NCBI GenBank assembly: GCA_001695595.3
Contig: MBPM02000081.1
Span: forward strand, 124,001 to 188,000
Origin: Plasmopara viticola
Taxonomy: Eukaryota; Oomycota; Peronosporomycetes; Peronosporales; Peronosporaceae
DNA length: 64,000 nucleotides
Reading direction: 5' to 3'
The notes below the pieces were generated by a model, which was not told the origin of the DNA, did not search any database, and saw only the letters and a list, made by a program, of their open reading frames with translations. This document shows, piece by piece, positions 33,101 to 43,420 of this stretch. Position 1 is the stretch's first letter, and each line of letters starts with the position of its first letter. The position numbers were made by a program, and so were the translations under genes.

Positions 33101-36100
33101 TAATATAAACTTTGTCATATTATCTTATTTTTTATTAAAATAAAAAAAGGCTTTGCGAGATCGTGCTGTATATATGCAAATAGTTGGTTGGACCTAACTA
33201 ACCCTTCAGAAAAAGTGATGGAAGCGAATCGTGTACAGCTTTCACTTTTCGCTTGATCTGCATGGCTCCCTACCAAAAACTCGAGAATCAAAAGTCATCT
33301 ACCGCAAAGACACATTAATCGATGTCAGTAGGTTCATTGGACGTTTGATCCAGTTTCAGACGAGCATATTGTTGAAACGGAAGTCCACATTTGTCAGAAG
33401 AGTTGATTGACCAGACGGCCAAACGTCTTCGAGGCATTTGGTTTTCCTTGTTGTTTTCACACCCTTTTTATTGAGCACTGGGCGTATCAAACGTCGCGAG
33501 AGCTAATCTTTTATACACGTTCCTTTTTGGTGGTAGCCATCTATGAAAGCCAGTTCATATATTAATTGCATATGAACGTGTTGTAAAGCAGCAAAATCTT
33601 TTTTTTGTAATCGGCACTTTCTCAACTACCGCAACACGGATCAGCTCATTGTAAGCATGAGCCAAATGTCATTTTCCGCGAAGATTTTACAACAGAAAGT
33701 CTGTGACGAGTTTGGAGACTTCTATTTTTATATTAGGCAGATTTTTGCCTTTTGGGATTAATTGCTTTTGCCAAACTACTATTTCAAATCATGAAGACAA
33801 GACAAATGTCAACAACGATAGTTGGTAGTTGCGGCAAAAAACGTGAAGGTCTCGGTTGTTGTACGCCTCGATAGGGTTCGAGCAGGAAGATGAAGCTCTT
33901 GATGCTTGACTTACGCCAGGCTCTCAATGATATGTGTTAGCCAGCTATCCATACAAGTGCAGTGATGGCTATGTGTGTCTCGCAATTAATAAATGACATT
34001 GATTGTACTTGACGCGCCAACACCAATATGCTTTAATAGATGAAAGATGAGCCTTCATCAACTTCTGTTCTGGCTCTGCCCGACGAGACAAACTTGTTTG
34101 ACGTCATTCAAGATTCTTTCGACACTGTCAATCGGGTACGTGTTATTGAGAAGGGTATCCGGCTGTCCGGGTAGAATAAAGCTACTGGACAGAATTACCT
34201 TATTCGTGACAAGAAGTTACTTGCCATGGAGTAAGTACTGATCAAGTCCTTAGTGCTTGTTCGGAGTTGTAATCTTTTTGAGTCCGCTCCGATTACATAT
34301 CTTTAAGCACAGCGAAAATAAGTCAAACCATCCAGAAGTATGGCAAGCTGGTTGCCGTCTTGCAAAAAAATAAAATTTCGTGCTAAACATCTCACGACAA
34401 ACAAATTTGTCTGGTGTACAAAGCTGATGTCGCTTTCAGGGCCATAGGCGCAATTTTCCATCGTTGTTATATATGCCTAGATCAAGCAATTTACCCCTTG
34501 ACAGCGTTTTTGTTGCATCACTTTGACTTATTGTAAGCGATGTTCTATTGAAGAGTGAATCAGGCACATATTACCTAAACCGTTGATTTTCGCGACAAAG
34601 ACTTGAAGTATGAAATTAAAAGACACGTAATACTGTAATTGGATCAATACACCAAGTTTACAGTTTTTATTACATATTGGTTTTCGACATGTACAAGGGG
34701 GTGACATTGTATGAAAGGAACTGTGAAGTCTAAGTATGTAAAGGTATCTGAGAGCTGCAAGAGGGACAAATTCGCTGGTTTCCTCACAGGACCTTATAGT
34801 GAAAAAGCTTTTCTTTAGGCTTGAGCTCGGTAACAATTGATATATTTTTAAGCTGCCGGAACTTATTGCATAGTAGTGCTCGTGTGCCACCTAAGCAAAT
34901 GATACATTTGGCATCTGCTTCAGCCAGTATGATTAAGAAACAAAAAGCAAAAAATTAATGATATGGCATAAAAACTATGGCTTTTCGGGTGCATCCCTGT
35001 TTGCCACTGCGCTATCACAAATTCTGTAAAGATTATTGAGAATCTGTTAACTAGTGTCACCACCAAATTGTAGTCGGACAGGTAATCCGACAAAAAGGGT
35101 CAAGCATGTATCCAAAGTTAACTGCACGATATGAGAACTAAGTCACCACATTGGTGTATCGATGGGTAAGCTTGCTTCCAGCAATGCGAATCACCTATCT
35201 CTCGGCTCTTTAGTTGGTACATTTAAAAGTCTTTTAGCTCTTCGAACTACGCTGGCTTTTAATATTAGTAAAGAAGAGGCTGAGAAAACCTTTTTTTATA
35301 TATCTGAAGCTTAAATTCGGTTTCTGCATGATTTTGCGCAAGACCGGCTGAAGTGACGGGCTGAACAAAGAATGTAATCTAAATCAACAAAAGAAGTGGT
35401 TACCAAACATGACAAAGAAAGTACAAATATATTTATTAAGGGAATTTGGTACTCAAATCCATCATAAATGTTAAAATTTTGTTACGTCAAATCTTTTAAG
35501 GTCGGATGAGACGGCGTGCACCAACGACCTTCTCAAAAATTGTCGACGCACCCGACATTCTTTGCATGGCAATTTAGCAAGCAATACGATCTTAGAGTCC
35601 CCGCGACTAACAGAAGTCCTAGGTAACCCAGGTTTCTTCGAATCGTTGCCCAGGGCTCGAATTTGCTGATGGGACAAGTACAGGTGGTCGTATGGCGTCT
35701 ATTAGTGCCTATAGTTTGCGGCATGTTGGTCGTAAGGCTGATGAGCTAGTATTCATGATTATCTGCGCTATGAGCTGCCAGCTTATCTTGGGTCTCTTTT
35801 TATTGACAAGCGCCTTTTTTACGCTGTTTAGAATGCTTCGCTTCGACGCACGGCCGTCGCTCCACCCCAGGTTACATTGTCAAATAACTACGTCTCCTTT
35901 TGAATAGCCTTAAAGGTCCAGGACCACCCTCAATAAACTGCTGCCTCACCGTCATGGCCGAGATGAAAAGCATTCTTCAGTAATCACTCGTGGCCACAAT
36001 CGAGCTACCACTTCTCGTGATGAAGGCGCGAGGTCAAGAAAGCAGCGTATTCCTTGACAATTTTGGACTGCTAAGGTGAACGGTACTTCTATGTAGAGTT

Positions 36101-39100
36101 CGAAGTCGGGCGCCAATGTATTCTGTGAAGTATCGCAATTTTCTTAAGAAACAGAGCTTGTGAACTAGCTTCTGCACTGTTACTTCAAAGCCGACGTAAT
36201 TTCGATTAACAAAGAGCGGGCGCTTTGCGGGTTTTGCCCGCCACCCGTGGCATGAAGCAAAGCTTTGGGTTGTCTTTGACCCACTAGTGCTTTCGGTTTA
36301 CGAGGTGTAATACTTTGTCTAATGTGGTTGAAATTCACTTTCAATGTTTATCAAATCTAGAATGGATTTGCTAAATAAGTCGTGGTGCTGACACAACCCG
36401 ATTGTATCCCTAGATTGGTGCAAGTCACTTTTGTCGGCAGGCCAATTAACACGCTTGCGGGTGCAAGTCAATTTTGTCGACTAACTAATATAGACGGCAG
36501 TTGATGCAATCCACTTTAGTCTACTGGATTCTTACGACGCCGAATAAAATCTTAATCGGAAAACATGTGATGCTGAAGCACGATCATATCAGCCGTGAGG
36601 CTACGCAGATCAAATGGCTCTTCTATCCTTTTCTTAGAATTTTTACACGAGGACTGTCGCGGTGCGCAAAAGGGATTATCGTACAGCTCTGCGGTATGAC
36701 TTGCATCGGTCTGAAATACCGTCCTGCCCTTCTTCGCCAAACCCGTTGTCCATATTAGGGAGATACCTCACGGTGCAGCAACTTGCGTGGGTAGTTGACC
36801 GCGTGGTAGTCGCAAAGCCTGTAGCCCATGAACCTACCCTTTATTATGATGTGGTTTGCCGTCTTTAGCTCCATATCTTTTGTTAGATCGCGTATTTTCC
36901 TGCACAACTCCCTCTACAATGTGCTGGGCGATTCGGTCACTGCACTTGTCTATCTAAAGCAATAAGCGACTGAAAGATGCGCTGGCACTGGAAATGAGAC
37001 ACCGCACATGTCCACGTTATTGGCTTTCGTAAAAAAAATCTCTATCTGAAGTTCTATTCTCAAACTACGGCTTTAAGCGGAAATCATGCCTTCTTCACCA
37101 AACGCACTAGTCATCATACTCCCACCACATTCGTCTAGAATATAAGCGTTTAGGAAATAGCGAATTTACTTTCTTATATCGAGCGCGTATGCAGATTTTG
37201 TCACGAATATTAAGTAAAGCAAAGACTCACAATTTTCGGAACGCGAGCATAAAGTTCCTTAAGAGAGAGCCTTTTGATAACAGAGAGCATTAAGTCGTCG
37301 TTATAGTTGCAACTTCATAAAGAGGTCTCGAAAGCGTTTGTCGATTATGCCACCAGACGCCACAACGTCATTTTTAAGTACTGGGGGCGGCTTGGCTTGG
37401 TTGCATTCTGAGGTTGTTCGGCTGTTGACCATGACGAAAAGCGCAAATGTGTGTAGATGAGAGGAAAAAAAGTCCGCCCAAAAAATCAATTAAAGAGATG
37501 ATGAAGCTTTTGTGTTGATATCTCGATGTACGATGTGAGCGACAACACTGTTATCCAATGGGATGTGAGGGCCACTAGTCACCGCTCAATTTTTTGAGCC
37601 CGCACCAACTCAGATGTCTATTTGCAAGGATACATAATGTCATTCGAGCAACAGGAACATTTTTAAAGCATCGATTGATCGGCAGAAACCTATCCGAAAG
37701 GTGGCCACCATGCGCCATCGTGTAGTCACAATTAGTTCACGATATGTTTACAATAGCAAGCAAGCAGAGCGCGTGCGCATTTTGGCTAGTCGCTCTTTGC
37801 TTGTTGCCCTGCTTGCCTGACTCGAGGATCGCTCGGGCGCGCCTTTTTTTGGACTCAATTTGACGCCCAACGACAGTTGACACACTTGCTGATACTATCG
37901 TCTTCCAACAAACAAACGTTGCTGCCTATTCAGCGCTGAAAACGAATAGTTGACCTGCTCCTCCTACAATACCAATCATTTTGAATTGCTTTCGATGTAC
38001 GTCGTCGAAGTCACGGCCACTCATCATACGCCCACCTTAACGTACTGCTTTATCGATGAGAAACTACCTAGGCACAAATGACACGTATTTGCTGCTTTTT
38101 TGTTGGAATTAAAGACGTGTGTCACCGATCGTGAACTGACGTAAATGATTATTGTTCAGAGCAACGAAAACAATAATTTGCTTTTTCGCCTATAAAGTAT
38201 CAGCAAGAAGTATCTTTGCCTGACAATTTTTTTTGCAAACATCGTCCTTTAATAAAATTTTGAAAGGAAACTGGAACAGCTTAGTGCAATCAGGAACTAA
38301 AGTCGCACGCAATAAACAATTGTCATGGATGCAATCAATTTTCCCCACCATGACATGGTGTAACCTGTAGAGATATGGGATCAGCACAAGATCCAATATT
38401 TATATGCAGCAACTTGCATTTTGGTCACACGACAACTTCGCGTTTGGAAGCGCGCATGCAGCAATCAAATATAGTCGCCGGGGGGTATGCTGATGGTTAA
38501 AACATCCCGCCAGCTAGCTTGTTTGCAACTATTTGACTACAAACAGGAAGGGAACGAGCGTCGATTAGCCTTGGGAGCGATGCCGTACATTGTCACGCTA
38601 TGTAAACATTAATTTTGAAGATGGCGTGCAGAAAGAAATCTTTACAAGCTGCAGCAACATTATTAAAATGTCATAGATGCTGAGCCTTGAAGCTTCCAAA
38701 CAGAAATTAATAAAGTAACCTCGTACGGGCGGCAACTGAACTCTTGTCATCTCGACTTACTACCAGCAGCAGAAGTCTTCAATTCGTCTGTTCAGCATGG
38801 CTGAGAAAGCCCTGTAGATGCTGTCCGGCATCAACCGCGGAGCTCTACGCAGCGCGTTTTATCGCAACTTTATGCGGCCTTCAGGTCGACGCAGCACTTG
38901 TGGAGAAGTAGAGCATAATATGAAAAGTTGTCGCCAAACTTTTTTTAGCAATTTCACAGGAACTGCTGCGTCAGCTCTAGTAGCAACCACCACGAAACTG
39001 TCGCGGGGATGCTCGAGATAGAATAGGAGAATTTCTATACCTAAATCGCATGTGAATGACAATTTTTCGAGATTGTAGCGCTTGCGGAACTCCTCTAAAA

Positions 39101-39284
39101 TTAATCGATAATAAAAGAATGTTTTTGCTTTTATTTTAGTTTTTTTTTGTCAATAATACGCTAGTTTTAAGCAATTTGTACTTTTCGGAGCAAATAATAC
39201 TAGCATAATTTATCATAGTGTTTTCATGTAGCTAATAAGAGCACGCGAATTTAGCATGGAATTGAACGCAATTTTTTTTAAATC
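30180..39284 (-). mobile_element. Old Ty3/Gypsy-family element, minus orientation, heavily decayed (unit 2)
   Basis: Homologous from end to end to 4981-14434, without the two SINE-like insertions found there. It therefore serves as the empty-site reference for both. RNase H and RT remains lie at 32560-33520. The rest is broken in both strands; for example the conserved frame beginning MAEKAL at 38797 stops after six codons. No LTR ends are resolved. Confidence 0.6.
32560..33520 (-). pseudogene. RNase H and RT region of the minus-strand element, unit 2
   Basis: The minus strand reads GEMAAFVADKLFHVKFRPF and VDELSRRPNFELAQINIA (32557-32811), an unusually readable RNase H end. Near 33020-32900 a shifted stretch includes ASVNTASG. 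Near 33310 the RT VDD region reads CVFAVDDF. Near 33445-33390, TFGRLVNQLF corresponds to the block after NAPxTF. Stops and shifts separate these pieces. Confidence 0.68.
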
Positions 39285-40051
39285 TGCAGCATAGCATAAG
39301 CTCATGTCATGCTTTAGTGACAATTTGACATCGAATATTTCACGCGTTTTGAAATATGGATTTATATTACTATAACAATAAAAAAGATTTTTTCACAAGG
39401 CATATCATTGGACTTTTTAGGCTCGAGTCACCGATAGTTGCTCCTTATCCATTCGTTCTGATACCCTTTGATGCACGAGCCGGCATCAGCTACTTGCTTT
39501 TCGTACTCGAAGCCCTCAAGGTACATTGCTAGTGATACTTTGCGTAGAAGATAACACGGACTAGACGTTACTGAACCTTCCGAATGGCGTCAGAGCTCGC
39601 GCAAGGCGGTTGGCGAGCATCTGCTGACTAGTTTCTGGGCTAAAGCCACTTCTTGTCATTCAAACCTTGCAAGCTGAATGTGATTTTGCTTTAGAAAACG
39701 AATCTAGAACTCGTTCCTATTGTCTATTGTGCATATATTGAAAAACTAGAGACGCAAGTAATAATTCGAAAATGTGTACAGACACCGACTCGCTGAAGAG
39801 AAGAGTACCACCACACGATAGAGTTTTACGTGCCAAAGCAGGTCGACACACAATTACGAGGGACAATTTGTCTGTAGCGCTGCTGCGGTTTCATCCGCGT
39901 CTGCAACTTCACCTTATGTTTCTTTGATAATGCTTCGTGTTATCTATTAAGTCGACAGATTCGACTTAGAAATATCCCTAATGTTGCCTTATGTTTTACT
40001 GAGCAGCAACTTATAATCAAGTCGTGACTGAGCGTCGCGTGCGTGGTGGCA
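39285..40051 (-). repeat. LTR-like segment, inverted relative to copy 2 side
   Basis: A 767 bp segment, TGCAGC...GTGGCA on the plus strand, is the reverse complement of 14442-15236 with scattered differences. The sequences on both outer sides stay in the same orientation as at copy 2. So the segment alone is flipped, or it was inserted independently. Flanking 5-mers (AAATC and ACTCT) do not form a target duplication. Confidence 0.5.
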
Positions 40052-40155
40052 ACTCTGACGCATGACTGTTAAATCTCACCTCTCACCCCTCTTTAACACC
40101 CCCTTGCACTCTCACGAAAGGTCGTGTCACGTTTGGTCCGTCTTCTTCTACACCT

Positions 40156-42222
40156 TTACTGAGAGATTCGAGGTCGCTTTCCTCTATCGTGATCATTCGA
40201 CTCGATGTGACGAAAAGAATTTTTATCTGGTCCCGGGATTTGAAGATCGTGCGGCATCAGATCGGTGCGTTGATTGCTGAGTTGACTGTGAGAAGCGGCA
40301 GGACTTCCCAAAGAGCGTTGCGAAGGTATGATTTGGTGGTCCATTTTTAGAAACTGTTCGACAAGCTCCCGTATGGCTGCACCAACTCCTTCTTTTACAT
40401 TATACTTCGCCAAAACGACGTACACATCCGTCCTAAGCTTTTCATTCCTTCTGGTTTCCGCACTGGTGTCCATGTCTTCTTTGAGCGTAGCAAGAAGTTG
40501 ATTGCGGACAATATCGCTTGTTTCTCCTGTGTAAAGCTCTCCCTTGGGAAACGAATTCGTGATCTTGTCGCTGTTGACCTTGAAGAATTCGAAGAAATCA
40601 CAGTACATGGCCCGCCACCTTTCGAGACTTGCGTACCACACAAACGGACGCTCTATCTCTTTCAACATTCCTGGAGGTAGTTGTAGAGCCGCCAACGTGC
40701 TCAAAGCCGACGCTAAAGTCGTTCCCAACTTTTTCTTTAGATCTGTCAAGTCCTGGTCTTGAAAATATCTGAAAAAATTAGAGAGCACCGTAGATATGGT
40801 CAAAGGATTAACAGTTGACTCGACGTACAAATTAATCATCGAATCCATCTCTTTTTCGGTAGGTTTGAACTCGAGAGAATTTACCGCTAAGTGCTCGCGG
40901 TACAACGTGTACACCCTTTCGACAGCAAAATCGGATGTTTTGCGAGCGTTTCTTTTGCGCTTCGTCGACTTCAAAGCCGCCGGTTTCTTAGATTGGATTC
41001 TTGATGAAGATTTACGGCTCATTGCCGTTTTTATAAACTGTTTGCCAAGCTCCCGTATGGCTGCTCCAATTTCTTCTTTTACATTATACTTCGCCAGAAC
41101 AGCTTTCACATCTCTTGTGAGCTTTATATTCATCCTAGTTTCCGCCTTGGTATAAATTTCATCCTTAAGCGTAGCAAAAAGTTGATCGCGGACAAAGTCG
41201 CTTGTTTCCCTTGTGGTAAGCTCCTCACCACGTAACGATTTCTTGATCTTGTCGCTGTTGACCTTAACAAATTCAAAGAAATCGCAATACATGGCCTGCC
41301 ACCTTTCGAGATTTGCGTACCACACAAATGGGCGCTCTATCTCCTTTAACATTTTTGGGGGTAGTTGTAGAGCCGCCAACGTACTTAAAGCCGACGTTAA
41401 AGTCGTTCCCAACTTTTCCTTCAGAACTGTAAAGTCCTTGTCTTTATAATGTCTAAATTGTTTAGAGAGCAGCGTGGATATTGTCGAAGGATTAACCGTC
41501 GACTCGACGTACAAGTTGAGCATTGATTTCATCTCTTTTTGGGTCGGATTGAATGCCAGAGCTTTTGCCGTCAAGTGCTCGCGGTACAAAGTGTACACCC
41601 TGTAGACAGCAACCGCAGATAATTTGCGAGCCTTTTTATCACGCTTCGTAGACTTTGAAGCCGCCGATTTCTTAGATTGTATTTTTGATGAAGGTTTGCG
41701 GCTCATTGCTTTATGGCCCATGTCCATACTCGCTTGCGTCGGTGCAGGATGCTGTTTATTCGTACGACCAGTAGCTTCTGTGACCTTGCTGGCGGTTGAC
41801 GTGGATGCGTGATTTCTAAGTGAGGTGTCCGATGTCTCTGACAAATGAGCAAAAGTCTCACTTGGTGGGAAATTCAGATCAAATGGAGGACGTCCAACTT
41901 CTCTCGAAAACGCATTGAGATCCAACGTTTTACGTACAGCGTCCCTCGTGGCAGCTGTAGCCCCGCTAGGATCAGTAATGCCATGCACAGCACTCGTCAC
42001 GGCTTTTTCTATCGTACGGCTTTCATCAGCCGCGGTGAGCGCCAAGTCGACGCGTTGCTCACGGTTGTCACGAAAGAACCTTCTGGGGGACGACTTAGTA
42101 TTCACTTTATCAGGTTTCTTTGCAACATGGGGAGACAATTGTCGAGGATCAATTTGGTAAGACCCGGCAGCTATCCGGCTGCTGGCCGCAAGGAGAAGCG
42201 CAGTCGCGAATGTGCCGCGCAT
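40156..42222 (-). CDS. RXLR-like secreted effector with EAR motif and two 228-residue modules (copy 3)
   Basis: A 688-residue protein on the minus strand, starting at the ATG at 42220-42222 for the same reason as copy 2. Signal peptide 1-20, RFFR 48-51 (bases 42070-42081), DESR 66-69, EAR-type DLNFPP 115-120 (bases 41863-41880), basic stretches around 190-200 and KRKRNARK at 421-428, and a RGKRPR tail. The two modules keep the 228-residue period. Against copy 2 the first 178 residues differ at about eight positions, while module 1 differs at roughly a third of positions. An 11-residue insertion (QIPGPDKNSFR) lies before the shared HIESNDH near the C-terminus, and one extra Q precedes the TAA stop. 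Role inferred as for copy 2. Confidence 0.88.
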   Translation of the reverse strand: MRGTFATALLLAASSRIAAGSYQIDPRQLSPHVAKKPDKVNTKSSPRRFFRDNREQRVDLALTAADESRTIEKAVTSAVHGITDPSGATAATRDAVRKTLDLNAFSREVGRPPFDLNFPPSETFAHLSETSDTSLRNHASTSTASKVTEATGRTNKQHPAPTQASMDMGHKAMSRKPSSKIQSKKSAASKSTKRDKKARKLSAVAVYRVYTLYREHLTAKALAFNPTQKEMKSMLNLYVESTVNPSTISTLLSKQFRHYKDKDFTVLKEKLGTTLTSALSTLAALQLPPKMLKEIERPFVWYANLERWQAMYCDFFEFVKVNSDKIKKSLRGEELTTRETSDFVRDQLFATLKDEIYTKAETRMNIKLTRDVKAVLAKYNVKEEIGAAIRELGKQFIKTAMSRKSSSRIQSKKPAALKSTKRKRNARKTSDFAVERVYTLYREHLAVNSLEFKPTEKEMDSMINLYVESTVNPLTISTVLSNFFRYFQDQDLTDLKKKLGTTLASALSTLAALQLPPGMLKEIERPFVWYASLERWRAMYCDFFEFFKVNSDKITNSFPKGELYTGETSDIVRNQLLATLKEDMDTSAETRRNEKLRTDVYVVLAKYNVKEGVGAAIRELVEQFLKMDHQIIPSQRSLGSPAASHSQLSNQRTDLMPHDLQIPGPDKNSFRHIESNDHDRGKRPRISQ
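40288..41655 (-). repeat. Intragenic tandem duplication, two 684 bp modules (copy 3)
   Basis: YTLYREHL recurs at residues 210 and 438, and FVWYAxLERW at 299 and 527, the same positions as in copy 2. The duplication is therefore shared by descent and not repeated independently in each gene. Confidence 0.85.
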
Positions 42223-42383
42223 AAAGCTGAAGAGACGACTGGCGTACGCCACGCTTGATTACGGGTATAGTAAGTAAATGTCAAATCAACTAATCAAAAC
42301 CCAATTCTACCGGTACAGCGTATTGGTGCAAATATAGCTGTACAATTTTACCGGTTCTACATAACGCTCAATATCGCAAATGT
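42223..42383 (-). promoter_or_regulatory. Proximal 5' flank of effector copy 3
   Basis: Nearly identical to the first 160 bp upstream of copies 1 and 2, with small changes such as GTATAGTAAG for GTATAATAAG on the plus strand. A 318 bp SINE-like element begins at 42384, so copy 3 has a mobile element inside its upstream region that copies 1 and 2 lack. Confidence 0.45.
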
Positions 42384-42701
42384 CAACGGGAAAAGGTTGG
42401 GGTGACGCCCTCCTTCCAAGCGCGGGGGCTAAATGCTCGCGCGCTTCGGGCAGGTGCTCTCGGTCATCTGCAGGTCTCTAACGAGTCTCACCCTCGACGC
42501 GACGGTCTCCAGCACCAGGGCGCCACCTGGGCTCTTACCAAGTCAGAGCTAAACAAAATAATGTAAGACCTCGGTGCTGGCTGCACTGCCCGCCGAACGA
42601 GACCCGACGTATGCGGACACCACTCTATGCCTTGGACTAGCCAGACTGAGCCTAGCACGTGCATAACTTGGCAACGCGATAACGTAATACGATACAATAC
42701 A
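42384..42701 (+). mobile_element. SINE-like element, longest copy, with pentamer tail
   Basis: An insertion of 318 bp flanked by an 11 bp perfect direct repeat, ATCGCAAATGT (42373-42383 and 42702-42712). The equivalent sites near copies 1 and 2 are empty. It begins CAACGGGAAAAGG, is GC-rich, and ends in (A/G)ATAC repeats. Its last 135 bp match the element at 7816-7950. No open frame is seen. I found no clear A/B box pair in the 5' half, so its RNA ancestor is unknown. Confidence 0.8.
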
Positions 42702-42959
42702 ATCGCAAATGTGCGTTACAATCATGGCATTGACGTATGCCTTTGCACGCGCTTAGCGGCTGGCAAAATTTATGCAGACAAACATCATTTACTGTCAAAT
42801 AATAGTTTTGAGCTGCCAACGTAAACCTTCAGAGCAAACTAATCCCCTTCCAAATTGACAAAAAATGGCATAATGCGCAGTCAAAAATTTTGCTCTTGTA
42901 GCTTAATTTCTGCGCTTATAAATATCGGTAACTGTCTCATACTTATAGTCAGCTGAACA
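42702..42959. other. Distal 5' flank of copy 3, continuation after the SINE-like insertion
   Basis: Homologous to 350-620 and 17550-17810. No gene. Confidence 0.4.
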
Positions 42960-43420
42960 AAGCATTGATTACTTGCGCAAGCACCAGTTCCAAGAAAGTT
43001 TTGTGCCGCAAAAAAGCACATTCGGGCGTACATTGTATACTCCATTGCTTTCGGTTGATGGTCATCATGATCGAGTCAGGTATTCTTCTTGCGATGGTTG
43101 ATAAGCCCAGTTCATATAGATATTTGTTAGTGAAGTCACAAGGGCTTTTAAACGCCCCAGTGACATTTAAGTGTTTTGACGCACTTTTCTTTCGACCATT
43201 GTGGGCCCCCGTTCGACCAAACTTCAATATTTTTTTTGTCTAAAGCAAAACCAGTCAGCCGTAGGCTTACTTTAGCTTCCTGAGGTTAGCTTTGAGGTCA
43301 TGACGACAAAAAAACACATCAAAGTCAGGCAATGTGCTGTTTCGGTAGACAACATTTTCATTCTTGGCTTTTTATAAGCAACTATGTAAACCGAGCAGAA
43401 AGAAAAAGTAGGTACAGCTT
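42960..43420 (+). pseudogene. Ty3/Gypsy reverse transcriptase fragment, plus strand (unit 3)
   Basis: The clearest RT piece in the window: an open stretch (42965-43243) includes YRYLLVKSQGLLNAPVTF followed by FDALFFRPLWAP, matching the family pattern YxYLVMPFGLxNAPATFQRxMD. Near 43310-43360, QCAVSVDNIFIL corresponds to the VDD catalytic block with the second D changed to N. The fragment ends abruptly near 43420, where a minus-oriented fragment begins. Confidence 0.75.
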
